Assembly (NCBI GenBank): GCA_029573975.1 | Contig: JAKQBU010000342.1 | Span: 1 to 5,906, forward strand | Length of the DNA: 5,906 nt | From: Planctomycetota bacterium | GTDB taxonomy: Bacteria > Planctomycetota > Phycisphaerae > Sedimentisphaerales > SM23-30 | Direction: 5' to 3' | Shown: positions 1 through 4,938 of the stretch, one piece after another | Layout: every line of letters begins with the position of its first letter | How positions within the stretch are numbered: position 1 is the stretch's first letter | The notes under the pieces: generated by a model | What the model was told of the DNA's origin: nothing | The model's input: only the letters and a program-made list of their open reading frames with translations | Databases searched by the model: none | Position numbers and translations under genes: made by a program

Positions 1-5
1 GACTT

Positions 6-29
6 ATAGCGGCCAACTGCATCCGCTAT
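6..29. repeat. 7-bp inverted repeat at left edge
   Basis: ATAGCGG (6-12) and CCGCTAT (23-29) are perfect reverse complements separated by 10 bases. A shorter pair, GGCCA (11-15) and TGGCC (48-52), overlaps it. There is no following run of T, so this is not a convincing intrinsic terminator. It may be a protein-binding site or the remnant of a structure ending a gene to the left of the window. Functional meaning is unknown. Confidence 0.3.
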
Positions 30-164
30 CTCAGCCTTGATTCCTGCTGGCCGATAATTGATACTCACCTTCGCCTTCCTTGCCGCATTAACTGCCTTAT
101 TCTCAATTATAAATATTTTCGATTTTTTTTCCACTAAATTGCCAAAAACCCATTCCCAACCTCG

Positions 165-176
165 CCCGAAATCGGG
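165..176. repeat. short inverted repeat CCCGA-AA-TCGGG
   Basis: Five-base arms flank a 2-base centre and lie immediately upstream of a TATAGT hexamer at 177-182. The position would suit an operator over a promoter, but the hexamer has no acceptable -35 partner. A dyad this short can arise by chance. Confidence 0.2.
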
Positions 177-342
177 TATAGTACAGCTTACTTTCGTCTC
201 GGAATTTATTAGTCTCCATCTGGCAGATGCGGCTATAACTAAATGCCAAGTAATATCTTATGTTGTTCATCCAAAAAGACGATATAGTAGATGCGAAATC
301 AGAAATTGCTTCTTTGGCAAAAAACCTGACTGTCGAGGCAAG

Positions 343-738
343 ATGCTTGTGATGCGTTTTCATTGGTTATTCTTATTTGGTTCCCTTGGCTGGCTGCTGA
401 TCAGCTTGCCGGGCGGCTGCGCCCAGCCCCAGCCGGCCCCTGCCCTCTCCGATCTGGAAAGCCCCAACCTCGACACGAAAGTCCGGGCCATCAAATGGGC
501 GGGCGATAACCGGCTCGAATCGGCTGTCCCTCTCCTGGTGGACCGCCTGCAGGAACAGGACACCTCCGTCCGGTTCTTCGCCATCTGCGCCCTCAAAAAA
601 ATCACCGGGACCGACCTCGGATTCGATTACAAGGCCAATGCCCGGCAGCGCGCCGATGCCATCCAGAAATGGCGCGCCTTCCTTTTGGAAAAAAATTCTT
701 CCCCCCCTGCATCAGGAACGAATGAAGATGGAAAATAA
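343..738 (+). CDS. small HEAT-repeat lipoprotein
   Basis: Product of 131 residues. Residues 5-22 form a short charged start and a hydrophobic segment, ending in LPGGC with Cys26 as the likely lipidation site; the lipobox is atypical because Pro stands at -3. A Pro/Ala/Gln-rich linker (27-35) follows. Residues 42-88 form HEAT/PBS-lyase-like helices: a KVRAIKWAG helix, an AVPLLVDRL helix, then DTSVRFFAICALKKITG. The C-terminus (93-115) has an R..DAI.KWR helix of a kind common after HEAT repeats in planctomycete proteins. The role is unknown; HEAT repeats are protein-binding scaffolds and this one should face the periplasm. The start at 343 is preceded by GAGG at 335-338; ATG at 352 is an alternative. 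The gene overlaps the kinase gene by 11 bases and heads the operon, so it may be an accessory of the MCE transporter (inference). Confidence 0.72.
   Translation: MLVMRFHWLFLFGSLGWLLISLPGGCAQPQPAPALSDLESPNLDTKVRAIKWAGDNRLESAVPLLVDRLQEQDTSVRFFAICALKKITGTDLGFDYKANARQRADAIQKWRAFLLEKNSSPPASGTNEDGK
714..717 (+). promoter_or_regulatory. ribosome binding site of the kinase gene
   Basis: AGGA lies inside the 3' end of the lipoprotein gene. It is 10 bases from ATG 728 and only 4 bases from the in-frame ATG 722, so 728 is preferred. Either start changes the product by two residues only. Confidence 0.5.
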
Positions 739-1216
739 TAATCAGCCTGTCGAAGTGATTAAAATCGAAATCACCGCCCACCCCGAATTCCTGTGTGTCG
801 CCCGCTCCGCGGTCCGCAAAGCCAACGAACTGGCCGGCCTGGCCGACAAAGACATCGACTCCGTTACCCTGGCGGTCGATGAAGCCCTCACCAACGTGAT
901 TCGCCACAGCTACGGCGGCCCCTGCTCCAAACCCATTATTATCCGGTATCAGATCATCCCGGCCCAGGACCTCCATCCCGCCGCGCTGGAAATCACCATC
1001 CGCGATTTCGGCCGACAGGTGGACCCCAAATCCATCAAGGGCCGGGACCTCGATGAAATCCGCCCCGGCGGGCTGGGCGTCCATATCATTCAATCCGTCA
1101 TGGACCAGGTCGAATATTCTTGTCCGCCCGATGGCGGCATGCAGCTTACCATGAAAAAATTTGTCGTTACTTCGGATCAAACGGATTTGCCCAAAAACCA
1201 AACCCTCTGTAAATAA
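728..1216 (+). CDS. RsbW/SpoIIAB-type anti-sigma serine kinase (HATPase_c_2)
   Basis: Product of 162 residues, the usual size of stand-alone RsbW/SpoIIAB-like GHKL kinases. Three ATP-site motifs are intact: an N-box (VDEALTNVIRHSY) with E52, N56 and H60; a G1 box (RDFGRQVDP) with D93, G95 and P100; and a G2 box (GGLGVHII at 114-121) followed by MDQVEY. No membrane segment, so it is cytoplasmic. Family members phosphorylate a serine in a partner STAS protein and bind either that protein or a sigma factor, thereby switching partners. The next gene encodes a STAS protein, the expected substrate. No sigma factor or PP2C phosphatase gene is in the window, and the remaining neighbours are lipid-transporter genes. 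Its target may therefore be the transporter's STAS subunit (inference). It could equally regulate an unseen sigma factor. Confidence 0.88.
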   Translation: MENNNQPVEVIKIEITAHPEFLCVARSAVRKANELAGLADKDIDSVTLAVDEALTNVIRHSYGGPCSKPIIIRYQIIPAQDLHPAALEITIRDFGRQVDPKSIKGRDLDEIRPGGLGVHIIQSVMDQVEYSCPPDGGMQLTMKKFVVTSDQTDLPKNQTLCK

Positions 1217-1224
1217 TCCCATGT

Positions 1225-1228
1225 AGGA
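1225..1228 (+). promoter_or_regulatory. ribosome binding site deciding the STAS start
   Basis: AGGA ends one base before ATG 1230 but seven bases before ATG 1236. The later ATG therefore has the workable spacing and is chosen as the start. A further ATG at 1221 is followed at once by TAG. Confidence 0.6.
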
Positions 1229-1235
1229 AATGAAT

Positions 1236-1592
1236 ATGAGTGCTCCCAATACCAATCCGCGAAGCGTAGTAAAAAACATAACCTCCGATAGCAATACGGT
1301 GATTCTCGATCTCACCGGGGATATCGATCTCCATTGTGCCACCGATCTCCGCGGTCATCTTTTGGAAACGTTGCAGAAAAAGCCCCAGGTCTTGATTATC
1401 AACATGACTGAAGTCACTTTCATGGACTCCTCCGGCCTGGCAACCCTCGTCGAAGCCCTCCAGCTTTCCCGCCGCTATCAGGGCAAGCTCAAACTGGTCG
1501 GTATGCAGAACCGCGTCCGCAGCATCTTTGAAATCTCCAAACTCGATTCCATCTTCCAGATCTACCAAACCCAGGCGGAGGCCATGGCTTGA
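1236..1592 (+). CDS. STAS-domain protein (anti-anti-sigma / MlaB-like)
   Basis: Product of 118 residues that is essentially one STAS domain. A first beta hairpin (about 20-31, VILDLTGDIDL) leads to a helix, then a VLIINMTEV strand, the phospho-acceptor loop MDSSGL at 63-68, and a C-terminal IFEISKLDSIFQIY helix-strand. S65 or S66 should be the kinase target; in SpoIIAA the second serine of the same DSS motif is modified. SpoIIAA/RsbV proteins release a sigma factor by capturing the kinase. E. coli MlaB is also a STAS protein but binds and supports the ATPase MlaF. This gene lies between a kinase gene and the permease gene and overlaps the permease gene by one base (TGATG). That position makes it the natural MlaB equivalent while its motif is of the phosphorylatable type. 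Which role it plays, or both, cannot be settled here. The start at 1236 follows from the ribosome-site spacing; 1230 is the alternative. Confidence 0.88.
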   Translation: MSAPNTNPRSVVKNITSDSNTVILDLTGDIDLHCATDLRGHLLETLQKKPQVLIINMTEVTFMDSSGLATLVEALQLSRRYQGKLKLVGMQNRVRSIFEISKLDSIFQIYQTQAEAMA

Positions 1593-2461
1593 TGCAGAAT
1601 GCCCAACCCAAGACATCCCCGGCCGACGGTTCCCATTGGGCGATAGCCCTGCTGGCTCTGCCGGGCCGGCTGCTGATTACCCTGACCCGGGATTTTTTTG
1701 CCATGATCGGCGGAATGTTCCTGCTGCTTTGCCAAACCCTCTGCCTCATTCTCAAGGGCTTTACCTCCTCCAAAAACCGCCTCAAACACGACGCCCTTAT
1801 TTTCCAGATGGTCCGGGTCGGCGTTCGGGCCGTCCCCATCGTCGTCCTCGTCAGCCTGGCCATCGGCATGATTCTGCCTCTGCAGATGTTTCCTAAGCTC
1901 GACGAATTCGGCCAGGCCGACCAGGTCGCCACCATCAACGCCATTGCCGCCTTCCGCATCCTCGGCCACCTCATGACCGCCATCGTCCTCAGCGGTTTCG
2001 CCGGCGCCAGCATCGCCGCCGAACTGGGCACGATGGTCACCGCCGAGGAAATCGAAGCCCTCGAATCCATGGCCCTCAATCCCATCCGCTTTCTCGTTCT
2101 GCCCCGCCTGCTGGCCACCGTCATCATGATGGTCCTCCTGACCGTCATCGCCGATGTCGTCATGGTCGCCGGCGGCCTGCTGACCGGCCTGAGCCTGGGA
2201 CTAGATGGCCAGGTCTATTACCACACCACCAAACTGGCCGTCAACATCACCAGTTTCGTCTTGGGCCTGTTCCAGGCCGCCGTTTCCGGCCTGCTCATCG
2301 GCCTGATTGCCTGCTTCCTCGGCCTGACCGTCAAACCCTGGCAGGGCAGCGAAGGCGTCGGCAAGGCCACCACCAACACCGTCGTGTACTGCATCGTCGC
2401 CATCATCGTTTCCGCCGCCATCTTCACCATCATCTTTTATTCCTACGGTTTATTCAAATAA
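1592..2461 (+). CDS. mlaE: MlaE-family MCE transporter permease
   Basis: Product of 289 residues, close to the family size of about 260 with a somewhat longer N-terminus. It is the inner-membrane subunit of an MCE-type ABC lipid transporter. It has an interfacial N-terminal helix region (about 16-57) and then membrane segments near 78-98, 165-203, 219-246 and 263-286. Family landmarks are GVRAVPIVVLVSLAIGM (77-93), AAELGTM (142-148), EEIEAL.SMALNP (152-164), RFLVLPRLLA (166-175), and EGVGKATTNTVV near the C-terminus (254-265). Unusually, the segment commonly reading RELGP...AGR.GSA is here RILGHLMTAIVLSGFAGAS (122-140), lacking the Glu, Pro and Arg. The ATG overlaps the STAS stop codon by one base, so translational coupling is likely. 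GGAG at 1577-1580, 11 bases upstream, may help. The mlaF gene starts four bases after its stop codon. Confidence 0.93.
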   Translation: MQNAQPKTSPADGSHWAIALLALPGRLLITLTRDFFAMIGGMFLLLCQTLCLILKGFTSSKNRLKHDALIFQMVRVGVRAVPIVVLVSLAIGMILPLQMFPKLDEFGQADQVATINAIAAFRILGHLMTAIVLSGFAGASIAAELGTMVTAEEIEALESMALNPIRFLVLPRLLATVIMMVLLTVIADVVMVAGGLLTGLSLGLDGQVYYHTTKLAVNITSFVLGLFQAAVSGLLIGLIACFLGLTVKPWQGSEGVGKATTNTVVYCIVAIIVSAAIFTIIFYSYGLFK

Positions 2462-2465
2462 GACC

Positions 2466-3311
2466 ATGCCCATCATTCGCATCCAAAATCTCAATAAAAG
2501 CTTCGGCGCCCAAAAAGTCCTGCAGGGCATCCATCTGGACGTAAACGAGGGCGAGATCATGGTCATCATGGGCGGCAGCGGCTGCGGCAAAAGCACCCTC
2601 CTGCGGCATCTGATCGGCTCCATCACCCCCGACGAAGGCAGCATCGAACTCTTCGGCCAGGACATTACCCGCATGACCGAAGACCAGATCAACGAAATCC
2701 GCAAACGCTTTGGCATCCTCTTCCAGTCCGGCGCCCTCTTCAATTCCCTGACCATCGGCGAAAATGTCGCCCTGCCTCTCCGCGAGCACACCAACCTCGA
2801 CAGCACCACTATTGAAATCATGGTCAAGATCAAGCTGGAACTGGTCGGCCTCCGCGAGCACGCCGACAAAATGCCCGCCCAGCTTTCCGGCGGCATGAAA
2901 AAACGGGCCGGCCTCGCCCGCGCCATCGCCCTGGACCCCCAAATCCTCTTCTACGATGAACCCAGCGCCGGCCTCGACCCGGTCACCAGCGCCCAGATCG
3001 ACAAACTCATCATCGACCTGACCAAAAAACTCAACGTCACCAGCGTCGTCGTTACCCACGAAATGGATTCCGCCTTCACCATTGCCGATCGCATGTGCAT
3101 GCTCGACAAGGGCGTCATCCTTAAAGTCGGCTCCCGCCAGCTCTTCCAGACCCTCCGCGACACCCCTCCCGATCAGCTCCCGGACGAAAAAGACCGCCTC
3201 ATCCGCCAGTTCCTCCGTGGCGACGCCGACGGTCCCATCACCAAACGCAAGGAAAACAGTGATTACGAAGAAGACATTCTCATGGTAAGTACTAAATATG
3301 AATCCCGATAA
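2466..3311 (+). CDS. mlaF: MlaF-family MCE transporter ATPase
   Basis: Product of 281 residues; the cytoplasmic ATPase that powers the MlaE permease. All ABC motifs are intact: Walker A GGSGCGKST (36-44), Q-loop FQSGALF with Q87, signature LSGGM (140-144), Walker B ILFYDEP (160-166) with E165, D-loop GLDP (169-172) and switch H198. PLREHT (104-109) is also found in E. coli MlaF. The C-terminal extension contains RQFL.G.ADGP (247-257) and then DY..D.L (266-272), closely resembling the end of E. coli MlaF, where the tail reaches the neighbouring ATPase subunit and the STAS protein MlaB. This supports a STAS partner for this transporter, with the product of the 1236-1592 gene as the obvious candidate. 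The Shine-Dalgarno signal is weak, consistent with coupling to mlaE four bases upstream. Confidence 0.96.
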   Translation: MPIIRIQNLNKSFGAQKVLQGIHLDVNEGEIMVIMGGSGCGKSTLLRHLIGSITPDEGSIELFGQDITRMTEDQINEIRKRFGILFQSGALFNSLTIGENVALPLREHTNLDSTTIEIMVKIKLELVGLREHADKMPAQLSGGMKKRAGLARAIALDPQILFYDEPSAGLDPVTSAQIDKLIIDLTKKLNVTSVVVTHEMDSAFTIADRMCMLDKGVILKVGSRQLFQTLRDTPPDQLPDEKDRLIRQFLRGDADGPITKRKENSDYEEDILMVSTKYESR

Positions 3312-3324
3312 AAGGGACTTTCTT

Positions 3325-3328
3325 GAGA
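3325..3328 (+). promoter_or_regulatory. probable ribosome binding site of the MCE gene
   Basis: GAGA lies eight bases before ATG 3337, inside the 25-base gap after mlaF. It is a modest match but well spaced. This gap is the largest between genes of the operon and shows no promoter. Confidence 0.4.
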
Positions 3329-3336
3329 CATAACCT

Positions 3337-4677
3337 ATGGCAAAAACAAATCGCAATGAACTCGTCGTCGGCATAACCGTCCTGGTCGTCCTGATTCTGA
3401 CCGTTTACATCGTCGTCGCCCTGGCCGACTGGTCCAGCCTCTTCCTCAAAACCAAGGACATCACCGTCAAACTGCCCTATAAAACCGGCCTCAAAGGTCT
3501 GGCCGTGGACAGTCCCATCCTCCTGGGCGGCACCAAAATCGGCCAGGTCATCCGGACCGACATCCAGGCCCTCGAAAATCAGGACCCCGCCGCCCAAAAG
3601 GTCTTTGTGTACTTCACCATGCAAATCCCCGAAAAATATCCCCTGCGCACCGATTGTCTGCTCGCTCCCGAAAGCAATCTCCTCGGCGGCCAGTCCGTCC
3701 TCTGCATCAAAGACCTCGGTTCCGCCGGCGACCTGGTCCAGGACGGCCAGACCATCGATGGGGAAGGCCGTCTCGAAGCCTGCATCGCCGATGCCATCGA
3801 CGCCATCAAACGGGAATTCAACACCCAGGTCCCCGACAGCATTCTCAACTATCTCAAGCATCAGTTGAACGCGGACCAGGCCGACTCCCTCATCGCCCAG
3901 CTTCTGGCCACCGCCGCCAACCTCAAAATCATCACCGCCAAAATCAATCAGCAGGTCACCGTCGATGCCGAAAAACAATCCCTCCTGGCCAAGCTCCACC
4001 AGATCATGGAAAGCCTCCAGACCATCACCCAGAACATCAACCGCCAGCTTGACACCGCCCAGCCGGACGCCGCCGTGGCCAGACTCAACACCGCCCTGGA
4101 CAAGCTGAATACCAGCATCGCGGAAATCCAGGATATGGTCGTCACCAACAAACCCGGCATCACCCAGACCGTTGACTCCCTCAAAAATGCCACCGGCCAG
4201 CTCGAACAAAACCTGCCCGACATTCTTGCCAAAATCAAGACTACCCTCGATGACACCGACAGTGCCATGGCTACCGCCAAAGCCACTTTGTCCGATTTGA
4301 AAGACCTGGCCGCCGCCGCCAAGGAAACCTTCCTCATCAACCGCGACGGCCTTGACCGGATGGTCGCCAACCTCACCGAAGTCAGCGCCAACCTCAAGCT
4401 CGTCAGCCGCGAGGTCCGCCGCGCCCCCTGGAAACTCCTCTACAAACCCAAAAAAGGCGAACTCCACATCCAGGGCCTCATGGATTCCGCCGGCGACTTC
4501 GCCTCCGCCGCTGAAACCCTCGACAGCACCTCCCTCCGCCTCCGCGCCCTCCTCGAAAAAACCGGCGAACAGATCCCCATGGACAAAGACAAAATCCAGT
4601 CCATGATCACCGAACTGGAAACCACCTTCGCCGATTTCCAAAAGGCCGAGGAAAAATTCTGGGAAGAAATAAAATAA
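3337..4677 (+). CDS. mlaD: MlaD-family MCE protein with long helical periplasmic tail
   Basis: Product of 446 residues, against 183 in E. coli MlaD. A single N-terminal membrane helix (about 9-30) anchors it in the inner membrane. One MCE domain follows (about 41-123), with the TGLKGLAVDSPILLGGTKIGQV segment (50-71) and a hydrophobic NLLGG loop (114-118) matching the pore loop of MlaD rings. From about residue 140 to 350 the chain is almost wholly helical and proline-poor, with repeated hydrophobic spacing and many L..L.N/Q..L patterns. RRAPWKLLYKP (361-371) follows, a motif seen near the end of the helical part of many MCE proteins, and then a final helical segment to the C-terminus. MCE proteins assemble as hexamers; a tail this long could form a helical tube or needle across the periplasm that carries lipid (inference). 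No lipoprotein signal is present. It is the last gene of the operon. Confidence 0.93.
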   Translation: MAKTNRNELVVGITVLVVLILTVYIVVALADWSSLFLKTKDITVKLPYKTGLKGLAVDSPILLGGTKIGQVIRTDIQALENQDPAAQKVFVYFTMQIPEKYPLRTDCLLAPESNLLGGQSVLCIKDLGSAGDLVQDGQTIDGEGRLEACIADAIDAIKREFNTQVPDSILNYLKHQLNADQADSLIAQLLATAANLKIITAKINQQVTVDAEKQSLLAKLHQIMESLQTITQNINRQLDTAQPDAAVARLNTALDKLNTSIAEIQDMVVTNKPGITQTVDSLKNATGQLEQNLPDILAKIKTTLDDTDSAMATAKATLSDLKDLAAAAKETFLINRDGLDRMVANLTEVSANLKLVSREVRRAPWKLLYKPKKGELHIQGLMDSAGDFASAAETLDSTSLRLRALLEKTGEQIPMDKDKIQSMITELETTFADFQKAEEKFWEEIK

Positions 4678-4688
4678 AAAGACCCTTC

Positions 4689-4777
4689 GATGGCGAACCC
4701 GCCAAAAGTGACCTAAAACCGCTCTCGCTCTCCAATAACATGGGGACGAAGAACTTTTGACGCTGGCGGCTTCCATC
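4689..4777 (+). terminator. imperfect long hairpin after the operon, possible terminator
   Basis: Three nested pairings can be drawn: GATGG (4689-4693) with CCATC (4773-4777), CCGCC (4699-4703) with GGCGG (4765-4769), and AAAAGT (4704-4709) with ACTTTT (4753-4758). Inside them, TCTCCA (4729-4734) can pair with TGGGGA (4741-4746) across a 6-base loop, using one G-U pair. A small competing hairpin is TGGCG (4691-4695) with CGCCA (4700-4704). T-rich sequence follows from 4781 (TTTT, then TTTTT at 4790-4794) but not directly after the stem. The position, just past the last stop codon of the operon, suits a transcription end. The loose stem and the displaced T-run make an intrinsic terminator only possible. 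Confidence 0.35.
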
Positions 4778-4798
4778 TGATTTTACAAATTTTTATTG

Positions 4799-4815
4799 AT
4801 GAAATAATATTTCAT
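4799..4815. promoter_or_regulatory. 17-base palindrome just upstream of the promoter, candidate operator
   Basis: ATGAAATAATATTTCAT is perfectly symmetric: two 8-base arms around a single central A. It ends two bases before the -35 hexamer at 4818. A dyad of this length and position is typical of a regulator-binding site. The AT-rich arms do not match an operator I can name. Chance origin in AT-rich sequence cannot be excluded. Confidence 0.4.
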
Positions 4816-4817
4816 AC

Positions 4818-4845
4818 TTGAACATATTTTAACATACGGTATAAT
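4818..4845 (+). promoter_or_regulatory. sigma-70-like promoter of the oxidoreductase gene
   Basis: The -35 hexamer TTGAAC (4818-4823) and a perfect -10 hexamer TATAAT (4840-4845) are separated by 16 bases, within AT-rich DNA. The expected transcript start is around 4851-4853, giving a 5' leader of roughly 86 bases before ATG 4939. The spacer contains AACATA twice (4821-4826 and 4831-4836), exactly 10 bases apart and so on the same helix face; these may be regulator half-sites. This promoter indicates that the oxidoreductase is transcribed separately from the lipid-transport operon. Confidence 0.6.
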
Positions 4846-4852
4846 TCCTTAA

Positions 4853-4927
4853 ATGAAAATAACCCGGTTTCGTATAGGGCAGCCTCTTAAATTGGCAGCC
4901 AAACACAATAAACGTAATTATCTGTAA
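4853..4927 (+). CDS. possible 24-codon leader ORF, maybe leaderless
   Basis: An ATG at 4853 opens 24 codons ending in TAA at 4925-4927. The ATG lies eight bases after the -10 hexamer, where transcription should begin, so the mRNA could start at or next to this codon. The predicted peptide begins MKITRFRIG and has seven Lys/Arg residues and no recognisable domain. Its stop codon overlaps the AAGGGAG ribosome site of the oxidoreductase gene, an arrangement that could couple the two. Codon use lacks the C-ending bias of the real genes. It may be a chance ORF. Confidence 0.2.
   Translation: MKITRFRIGQPLKLAAKHNKRNYL
4878..4900. repeat. direct repeat GGCAGCC in the 5' leader
   Basis: GGCAGCC occurs at 4878-4884 and 4894-4900, 16 bases apart, in the untranslated leader of the oxidoreductase gene. 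A short direct repeat here could be a protein-binding pair or chance. No riboswitch family was recognised. Confidence 0.2.
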
Positions 4928-4932
4928 GGGAG
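4928..4932 (+). promoter_or_regulatory. strong ribosome binding site of the oxidoreductase gene
   Basis: GGGAG, within AAGGGAGA, ends six bases before ATG 4939. It is the strongest Shine-Dalgarno signal in the window and fixes this start, which also places the twin-arginine motif correctly at the N-terminus. Confidence 0.75.
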
Positions 4933-4938
4933 AAACTT

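Larger units (their letters stand above)
1..342. other. AT-rich leader region without a recognisable gene
   Basis: This stretch is visibly richer in A and T than the genes that follow and lacks their bias towards C-ending codons. An open frame runs through it into the lipoprotein gene, but its translation has no family resemblance and would bury the lipoprotein signal peptide in mid-protein, so it is not called. It probably contains the operon promoter. TATA-like -10 candidates occur at 177-182 (TATAGT), 234-239 (TATAAC) and 283-288 (TATAGT), but none has a well-spaced -35 box. The best-paired, TTGTTC at 263-268 with TATAGT at 283-288, has a spacer of only 14 bases. No tRNA, rRNA or CRISPR pattern was seen. 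Confidence 0.5.

Noticed and set aside
220..236. TGGCAG resembling half of a sigma-54 promoter
   Set aside because: The matching TTGC element at the required spacing is absent.
58..342. Upstream extension of the lipoprotein reading frame
   Set aside because: It is AT-rich with codon use unlike the genes and has no recognisable domain. It would also put the hydrophobic signal and Cys26 in the middle of the protein.
103..363. 86-codon minus-strand frame in the left leader
   Set aside because: It overlaps the lipoprotein start, has a composition typical of translated AT-rich spacer, and shows no motif.
1221..1226. ATG-TAG start-stop pair just before the STAS gene
   Set aside because: Start-stop pairs can stall ribosomes, but this one lacks its own ribosome site and overlaps the AGGA that serves ATG 1236, so chance is the simpler reading.
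602..1342. 246-codon open frame on the minus strand opposite the kinase gene
   Set aside because: It is antisense to a gene with intact N, G1 and G2 boxes. No ribosome site or homology signal was seen.
3310..3320. AAAG-GGA-CTTT dyad between mlaF and mlaD
   Set aside because: Four-base arms are too short to support a terminator or processing site, and continued transcription into mlaD is expected.
2454..3374. 306-codon open frame on the minus strand opposite mlaF
   Set aside because: Same codon-bias mirror effect. The forward frame has every ABC ATPase motif, and the reverse product has low-complexity composition.
3292..4776. 494-codon open frame on the minus strand opposite mlaD
   Set aside because: It mirrors the real gene codon for codon. 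The C-ending codons of mlaD become G-starting codons on the other strand, which rarely form stops and give a Gly/Val/Asp/Glu/Phe-rich product with no domain. mlaD itself has clear family motifs.
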